Source of the DNA: Sesamum alatum
Lineage: Eukaryota > Streptophyta > Magnoliopsida > Lamiales > Pedaliaceae
Assembly: GCA_034509735.1 (NCBI GenBank)
Contig: JACGWO010000007.1
Span: 2,418,001 to 2,482,000 of the forward strand
Direction: 5' to 3'
DNA: 64,000 bases
Below the pieces are notes generated by a model. It saw only the letters and a list, made by a program, of their open reading frames with translations. It ran no database searches and was not told the DNA's origin. Of this stretch, positions 57,646 to 64,000 are shown piece after piece; position 1 is the first letter of the stretch, and every line of letters starts with the position of its first letter. A program made the translations under genes and the position numbers.

Positions 57646-58077
57646 ATGCATTCTGCAAAACAGAAGATAAACGACGCCGCCGCCGTGGCCAAGGAGCACG
57701 CCGAAATCCTTAAAGCTAAAGCCCAAGAAAAGGTAAATTCTTTCTAATTAATCATGCATCTTAATATAATAATTTGCAGTAGAAATTATTGATGATATGT
57801 GAACTGTGGGCAGGCGGAGAAATCTGTGGCGAGGACGAAAGAAGAGAAGGAGATGGCGCATGAGCGGAGGAAAGTGAAGGAAGCCGAAGCTAAGATGAAG
57901 ATGCATGAAGCTAAAGCCCAGCATATTGAGGATAAGGTGATGCACGGACACCATCACGGTCTTTACGGCCACCACCACCATCAACCTGTTGCCGCCGGCG
58001 CCATTCCTCCGACGGGTGTCGCCGCTCCTGCGTATCCTCTCGGAGGCTACCCTCCCGGTTGGACCGCCCCGAAATGA
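57646..58077 (+). CDS. LEA_1 (group 4) late embryogenesis abundant protein, two exons
   Basis: Exon 1 is 57646-57732 (29 codons, MHSAKQKINDAAAVAKEHAE) and exon 2 is 57814-58077, joined by an 81-bp GT-AG intron in phase 0; 116 residues in all. The N-terminal two thirds is a charged amphipathic helix with the LEA_1 pattern (KAKAQEKAEKSVARTKEEKE, MAHERRKVKEAEAKMKMHEA). The tail is His/Gly/Pro/Tyr-rich (HGHHHGLYGHHHH, then YPLGGYPPGWTAPK). LEA_1 proteins are disordered in solution, fold on drying and protect enzymes and membranes; the His clusters may bind metal ions (inference). The ABRE and TATA box upstream fit ABA and desiccation control. Confidence 0.95.
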
Positions 58078-58100
58078 ATAACACCATCATGATACAGTCA

Positions 58101-58202
58101 TATATATATATATATATATATATATAAATTAAGCCCTTGAGAGTACTTGAGTTTGATCGATGGAGTTAAGGGTTTTGTGTGTGTGTGTGTGTGTGTGTGT
58201 GT
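58101..58202. repeat. Microsatellites (TA)13 and (TG)n in the LEA 3' region
   Basis: A pure TA tract occupies 58101-58126 and a TG tract 58176-58202, both just after the LEA stop codon and probably in its 3' UTR. Confidence 0.85.
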
Positions 58203-59458
58203 TTTTGGGTTGAGAGTAGTGGGTGTTGATTTGTTTGTTATGTAGAACGTTGTGGTGGGTGAGGATTTTCAGTGTATGAATGGAAGTTGTTAATAATTCT
58301 GCTTTAATGTGCAGGATTTAATGCATTTTTCGTTTTATAAGTTAAGTTTTTGGTATTTTCTTTTTAACTTTTAGAGTTTATTTTGCTATGATATTTTTTT
58401 AATTCTTGTAATTTTGATCTTTTTGTTTATCCTCACTGTAGTTCATCATTAAAATGATTAAGGAGGGTGAACTTCGACATAAAATGATTAAGGAGGGTGA
58501 ACTTCGACATTAAAATGATTAAGGAGGTAATTTTGATATTAAAATTATAAAAATTAAAAAATCTGAATCTAAATATTATTTTAAAATTTTAAATTATAAA
58601 AATTATAAAGATATAAAATTAAATATTATTTTAAAAAATTAAAGAATAAAAGACTAACAGAAGATTAATAAGAATAATTATTCTAAAATTAAAATGTAAC
58701 CTGAGAGGTTTATGTGTTTTTCTATGAGGATAGTGAACTTCGACCAAGAAAGTGAATAGAGTTTTGAAAAAAAAAATTAAAATTGTGAAAATTTAAAAAA
58801 TACAGAGGTGTATTTTAATTAAAAAAAATACATAATCAAAATGTTATTTTAGAATTAAAATTTTGAAAATTAAAAAAGTGTGAAGTGAATTTTATTAAAA
58901 AAATAAAAAAAAATCCATCATCAAAATGTTATTTTAGAAAATAAAAAAATAATGAAAGTGTTAAATAACTTAAGTTATTGAAATAAAAATTCTCTTTATG
59001 TGGTAATTTGGAGCTTATGGAGCGTGTTTTATTGTACGTACGTATTACATACCAATTCTTTCTAAGCCAAAGTTCAACAAATATACCATGTATTTTTTTA
59101 TAAATGAATCAATTTATCTCATCGTGTTTTTTAAAATGAAGCAATTTACCTCCCTAGAAAACCATAGGGAGGTAATTGCTATTATTTTTTCGTAGGGGAT
59201 AATTCACTCATTTGTAATATCACAAAGAGATAAATTGTATTAAACCCGTTTTTAAATATGTTGGAAATTTTGAGGGCTACGCATAATTAATTGTTATTTT
59301 TGTCTAAAAATGTATCTTAAAAAACGTGGAACCACAAATTGGTAGTGTGTTTGGCAGATGTCATTATCCAGCAAGTACTTGATAGCGATGACAGAGTACA
59401 TGTAGCCGACGGGAACGGGCGCTGTCCAGGTGTTTATACAGATGAGACGATCGTTTAA

Positions 59459-59630
59459 TATGATATTAAAGTGATTGAGAATAAAATATTTTATATTTGA
59501 ATTTTATAATAATTTATTTATATAAGAAATATTTCACGTGCAGTATGATATTAAAGTGATTGAGAATAAAATATTTTATATTTGAATTTTATAATAATCT
59601 ATTTATATAAGAAATATTTCACGTGCAGTA
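59459..59630. repeat. 85-bp tandem duplication
   Basis: The unit starting 'tatgatattaaagtgattg' occurs at 59459 and 59544 with a single visible mismatch and ends at 'ttcacgtgcagta'. It is recent by its identity. Non-coding. Confidence 0.85.
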
Positions 59631-59689
59631 TTAGTACATGATCATAAAGTATCATATTAAATAATTCTTACCTTTAATAATTGGGTAAA

Positions 59690-60375
59690 CTGCAATTTAT
59701 CCTCGTGTTATGCAGAAACGGCAAAATATTCTCATGTAAAAATAAATTAGCAATTTACTCCCTTTTATTTTTTAAAAAATGAGTAAAGTACCCCTTCTGT
59801 GATACACATGTTATTTTTTTCTTCAATTTTTCTTTTTTTTTTTTGTGTTTTTATTACCAACAGTTAGATTTTATCTTTATATATAAATCGAGTCAGTTAA
59901 TAATTGAGTATAATTTGTATGAATTTTAGTTCAATGAAAATAGATTAGAATAATGATGATATCTTTAAATATTTTATCGAATAACAACATATGAAAGAAA
60001 ATTTAATAAAGAAACGAGCACCTGTGATATTATCATTACTGGATTTTTAACAGCAGATAACTATAAAACTTCACATAAACGGCAAAAAAATAGAAAAAGA
60101 ATTTACTGCAATTTATCTTCATTTGATATTGCAAATGAGCAAATTATCCTCCTATGAAAGAAAAAAAAAAGTAATTTAACTCTCTGTGTTATTTAAAATG
60201 GAGCAATTTGCCTCTATATTTCGAGAGGTAAATTGCTCTATTTTAAAGAACATACATAAAGTGGTAAATTGATTTATTTTAAAAAATACAGGAGATAAAT
60301 CACTATTTTATTTTTTCATAGATGAATAATTAGTACATTTACAATATCCCAAAAGGTTATTTGCATTTTTTTCAA
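59690..60375. mobile_element. Inverted-repeat element remnants with 'aatttacctc' arms
   Basis: 60108-60375 folds on itself ('caaatgagcaaattatcc' against 'gaataattagtacatttac'; 'ggagcaatttgcctctat' against 'gaggtaaattgctctat'). Similar phrases occur at 59695-59800 and, as a smaller hairpin, at 59098-59235. Ends are not sharply defined. Confidence 0.4.
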
Positions 60376-60446
60376 AAAAAATAAAAATAAAAATTGATCA
60401 CTTAGAGAAATAATTACAGAAAATCTATGATCTTATTACATTGTAC

Positions 60447-60686
60447 TCAACTGCCCCGAAACGTGGCAACATCAGAAGCCACAACGTGAGGAACAACAGG
60501 AATACCGAAATACGGGTCCACCAACACCAGCGCTTGCTCGCTGCCCCAGCTGCCCGCTTGCCTGACCGCCCTGTTTAACGCTTTTGCCCTTTTCCATAAG
60601 CAGCAGACAGCAGCAGAAAACTTGAAGAGACTGAGATCAAGACGAGGTTGCTTTTTATACATAAGTCGTGGTTTCCCTCGAAGCAT
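60447..60686 (-). CDS. Possible small protein of unknown function
   Basis: A 79-residue frame from the ATG at 60686 (MLRGKPRLMYKKQPRLDLSL) to GTFRGS-like end (VATFRGS), basic N-terminus, no recognised family. Gene-like context on the minus strand: a TATA box at 60950-60941, a CT-rich leader, and a possible 5' UTR intron with donor AAAG|GTAAGC near 60816 and acceptor CTATTAG near 60720. An upstream in-frame ATG at 60773 would lie inside that intron. The composition is more balanced than the flanks. Expression evidence is needed to tell it from a leader of a non-coding transcript. Confidence 0.42.
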   Translation of the reverse strand: MLRGKPRLMYKKQPRLDLSLFKFSAAVCCLWKRAKALNRAVRQAGSWGSEQALVLVDPYFGIPVVPHVVASDVATFRGS

Positions 60687-60940
60687 GATGTCGTGTTTTA
60701 CTTCCTTGGCTTTTCTTTGTCTAATAGTTAAGCACCTTATTTTCAGTCCCATGTATTTTCGGAAGGATAGCAAAAACGTGGAAGGGAAAGGATTATTACT
60801 TAAAATGCGCTTACCTTTATTAGAATATTTCTCTGCTAAAATCGTGTTTACTAGTCTGTGAAAGGAGGGAGGAATACGGAGTGGGAGGGAGGGAGGGAGG
60901 GCGTGTTTGGGTTACTTGAAAATTGAGAGGTGGGCTTAGG

Positions 60941-60950
60941 GCTTTTATAG
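60941..60950 (-). promoter_or_regulatory. TATA box of the small minus-strand gene
   Basis: CTATAAAAGC on the minus strand, followed by a CT-rich leader (GGAGGGAGGGAGG on the plus strand near 60888-60900). Confidence 0.5.
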
Positions 60951-61042
60951 GAGAGTGAGGACAGGATTTTGGTATAGGGTTAATTCACAATAATTAATTA
61001 ATAGTACATCTGCACGTGAATGGTGGGTGGGGACTACGAGTT

Positions 61043-61264
61043 TTTTGAATTGGAAGCGATGAATTTTATTAATCGAAAGTAAAGTGATTACATGCAGTTC
61101 TGTCGGCTATTAATATCGAACAGAGATAATTACAAACAATCAAATCAATAATATCACATAAACTAACACCTAGTTATTACAACATCAAATCATACATACT
61201 ATACAGTAGGAATAACATCAACCCACGTAGGGGTTCGAACCCATGACCTCTAGGATCATGGGAC
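61043..61264 (-). mobile_element. tRNA-derived SINE with 17-bp target duplication
   Basis: Flanked by an exact 17-bp direct repeat GGTGGGGACTACGAGTT (61026-61042 and 61265-61281). Read on the minus strand it has the Pol III B-box GGTTCGAACCC near its 5' end and finishes with a short A-tail (AAAAA) next to the duplication. The A-box side is short, so the copy may be 5'-truncated. Long TSD plus A-tail indicate LINE-mediated retroposition. Confidence 0.8.
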
Positions 61265-61281
61265 GGTGGGGACTACGAGTT

Positions 61282-62280
61282 AATAACTCATTAAATTTAG
61301 TCAAATTTGAACTAATTGTATGGTAAATATAATACATGTGTCGTATAATTGGTATACTATTAAAAAAAATGAACAATCACATAACAAATGTATTATACTT
61401 GTTATGTTGGTTTGACTCGACCAACCCTGATTTTGGGTATGAATTTTCTTGCGATAGCGTTGCCGTTTTCACACACACTGTATAATAGTTACGAAGTGTA
61501 GCGATTTTACAATTGTATCCTCAATTCGTTTATGATCGTTCACTAATCATTATAGTGATATTAGGTTGTCAAGTTGATCTTCGTAAACCTATGCTTGTAA
61601 ATATTGATCGGGAGAATATTGAATAAGTTTAAATTATAGCTGTTCAATGCTTAAATCAATAAAATTGATATGAGAATAACTAAAATATTAATAAATGCTA
61701 TAAAAATAATGACATTCAAGCGCTATATGTATTTATAGTAATGATTGAATTTTGAAATCAATTGAGATTTGTCAACTTGGAGATCATGATCATATGGTCA
61801 CCAAGATTGATGATGTCAGCAAGTCGTGTTTCGTTTCCATCAACCCGAGTAAAAGGTATGTGAATTTTTTGGGATACTTTTGATTGTTTTCATGATATTT
61901 TAGAGAATTTCGATCTTTTGCTAACTTTATATGTGTGGTTTCACTGTCAATACGAGAAATTATGAGTTTTATTGTAGAGTAATTAATAAAAAGATCAATA
62001 ATTTTAAAATTTTAAAGAATTCCAACGAGTCTCATAGTGATTGTAGTATTTTCCCTTGAGGAAATTTCAACCTAAGTCCGTAACCAATCAAATTCCACAA
62101 TAAATATATTACACGTGTTATGTAATTGATGGATCTAAAAGGAACAATCAATCGTATAACAAGCACAACATAATTGATTAGGTACAATTAAATTTAATTC
62201 GAATGAATTTTTTTGCTTTGTAATATGTCTGATACCCATCTCAAACAGATGTTGGTATCAATCTAACTAAGGATAATTAT
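61282..62280. other. Intergenic DNA without recognisable features
   Basis: AT-rich, no significant reading frame; short phrases such as 'attatacttgttatgttggt' recur weakly at 62100-62170, but no element borders could be set. Confidence 0.35.
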
Positions 62281-62720
62281 ATTTACACTTCCTAAGTCCT
62301 AATCTATAGTTTGTTTACACAAATCAATTCAATCTTTTGGATAATTACACATACACCCATAAAAAAATATCAACATCACTTACACACAGCACGTGCAGTG
62401 CTTTTTGAAAAATCTCACACACCCCAAAAACATTAATATCATTGCACAAACTACTCCTGCTTTTTGGCTGTCAGGGTTGATTACTGTAATTATCTAAAAA
62501 GTAGGGATGATTTTTTGGATAATTACACATACACCCACCAGAAATATCAACATTACTTACACACTACCCCTGCTTTCTGAAAAATTTCACACACCCCAAA
62601 AACATTAACATCATGACACAAATTACTCCTGCTTTTTGACTATCAGGGCTGATTCCTGTAATTATCTAAAAAATAGGAATGATTTATATAGACAAATTAT
62701 AAATAGGGGTGCAAATGTTA
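62280..62720. repeat. Family E element with a 178-bp internal tandem duplication
   Basis: The unit beginning 'ttttggataattacacatac' occurs at 62335 and 62513 and runs to 'tgtaattatctaaaaa'. The outer ends 'ggataattatatttacac' and 'ggtgcaaatgttattatt' match the family E termini. The two units differ by scattered substitutions and one small length change ('gcacgtgcagt' only in the first). Confidence 0.65.
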
Positions 62721-62733
62721 TTATTTCTATTAA

Positions 62734-62995
62734 TCTATGTTAATATAAAAAGAAAAAAAGGCATTTCTCACTTACAAATGGCGGTTTATGATACCGCGAC
62801 ACCAATTTTTTAGGTATGTCAATAATACCCTAAGTTGGTTTTCTTTCATTTTTTTCTTCCTTTCTTTCTTTTTCGACATGTAATGTATTGATTTATGTAT
62901 ATATTTTTTATTTATAATAACTTTAAAGCGTATAATATTAATTTATTTTTATATGCACATAAGGACAATGTACCACAACTACTAATTAGTGCTAA
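62734..62995 (+). mobile_element. Small Helitron-like element, diverged relative of 2224 and 44820
   Basis: Starts TCTATGTTAATATAAAAAG after an A and ends CTAA before a T. Interior phrases 'tcacttacaaatggcgg' and 'ttctttctttttcgacatg' are the inverse of those in the minus-strand copies. It is more decayed, mostly by C-to-T type changes. Confidence 0.6.
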
Positions 62996-63469
62996 AGTGA
63001 GACATGTGAGGCCGAACCCTATATGTGGCCAATTCATATGTACAAATTAATATACATAAATAATAATGCCATGTGCTATTTTTAATTATTAATTATTATG
63101 GTGAAAAGAACGAAAGGAAAGAAATGGAAAATGGGGAGAATTAGAGTGGGGGTCCCCATACTTAATATATATTATGCCCCTGACCTTGAGGTGGGGGGAA
63201 TTATGAATTAAGAATAACTTTAGCCGACTTTCAGTTGTCGTTGATTTCCCTTGTTGGACAGGACAGGCAACCAGCCCTCCTCTTCCATTGGTTGTCCTAA
63301 TTGCAAGTTAGGGGGATATCATGATGGATCGTTGTCTATAATGCATGAACACGGACACGATGATACTGACACGATATAGATACGGCGATACAAAAAGTTC
63401 TAAAAAATTAGAACACGACACGACACTAACACAGTTATATATAATATATTTATTTATATATATATATAT

Positions 63470-63963
63470 TCTAAAGGATTAACTGTAATTTTTTCATTTT
63501 GATGTTTTAGTCCTTTATCTTTTTAAGGTAGTGAAAAAGTCCTGTAATTTTTTAATTTTTTGTGATTTTGATCCTTCGCTGGAGTTTGCAAATATTGCTG
63601 GAAATTTTTTTAAAATTTGGGGCTTTTGTTCCCATTGGTCAATTTAATGGATCAAAATCGCGAAAAATTAAAAATTACAGGACTTATTTGCTACCCTAGA
63701 AAGATAAAGAACAAAAATGCCAAAATATAAAAGATACAGGATGGAAATTTGATTCCTTGTTTGCAACAATTGACCAATGGGAGCAAAAGCCCCAAATTAA
63801 AAAAATAATAATTCCGGCAACATTTTCAAATTCCGGCGACTGAAGGACCAAAATCGCGAAAAAGTTAGAAAATTACAGGACTTATTTGCTACCCCAGAAA
63901 GATAAAAGACTAAAATGTCAAATTAAATACAAAAGATACAGGACAAAAAATGCATTTCAGCCT
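63470..63963. mobile_element. Inverted-repeat transposon, relative of the rDNA-carrying element
   Basis: Arms with 'cctgtaattttttaattttt', 'tttgatccttcgc' and 'ggggcttttgttccc' are mirrored at 63720-63960, ending AGCCT as at 11544-11548. The centre here lacks the 25S rRNA segment, so it shows the unmodified family layout. Confidence 0.65.
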
Positions 63964-64000
63964 AATATTTCTCCGTCAAATTTATGCAACATGAAGAATA

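Noticed and set aside
58101..58202. CRISPR-like or satellite array
   Set aside because: Only simple dinucleotide tracts; no spaced repeats anywhere in the window suggest CRISPR.

Overview
This window is nuclear DNA of a flowering plant, most likely a core eudicot. The evidence is spliced genes with GT-AG introns, plant-only families (plant mobile domain, NFD4-type transporter, BAHD acyltransferase, P-class PPR, LEA_1), plastid-type leader peptides and very AT-rich intergenic DNA packed with MITEs, Helitrons and a Mutator-like element. Prokaryotic signals (operons, Shine-Dalgarno sites, CRISPR) are absent.

Layout. 428-1990 (-): two-exon ZNF706-like small zinc-finger gene. 4454-9354 (-): seven-exon plastid PotD/spermidine-putrescine-binding-like gene. 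11968-13302 (-): intronless CDR1-type aspartic protease. 14909-14992 (+): tRNA-Leu(CAA), whose 3' half is tandemly duplicated. 16243-17040 (-): plant-specific Ser/Lys-rich protein. 20281-24821: a complete but decayed Mutator-like element (TIRs, 10-bp target duplication) with divergent transposase and plant-mobile-domain genes. 25788-26075 (+): possible small Cys-rich orphan. 31126-32592 (+): GT4 glycosyltransferase. 33360-37276 (-): three-exon NFD4-like transporter. 47043-49601 (+): intronless P-class PPR protein. 52742-54091 (-): BAHD acyltransferase interrupted by one in-frame TGA. 57646-58077 (+): two-exon LEA_1 gene with an ABRE. 60447-60686 (-): possible small gene.

From memory, the PotD-like, aspartic protease, (perhaps) Ser/Lys-rich, NFD4-like and BAHD genes match, in order, the Arabidopsis AT1G31410-AT1G31490 neighbourhood. 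The window would then be a conserved gene block expanded by transposons. The genes do not form one pathway; they are independently promoted neighbours, several with visible TATA boxes.

The gaps are mainly short inverted-repeat elements. Several have intact 9-bp target duplications, two cases are nested, and one carries an antisense 25S rRNA fragment. Five small Helitron-like elements (TC...CTAG/CTAA, inserted between A and T) and one tRNA-derived SINE with a 17-bp target duplication are also present. The strongest candidates for something under-described are the MULE that pairs a transposase with a plant-mobile-domain gene and carries matching subterminal 25-nt palindromes, and the rDNA-carrying inverted-repeat element.
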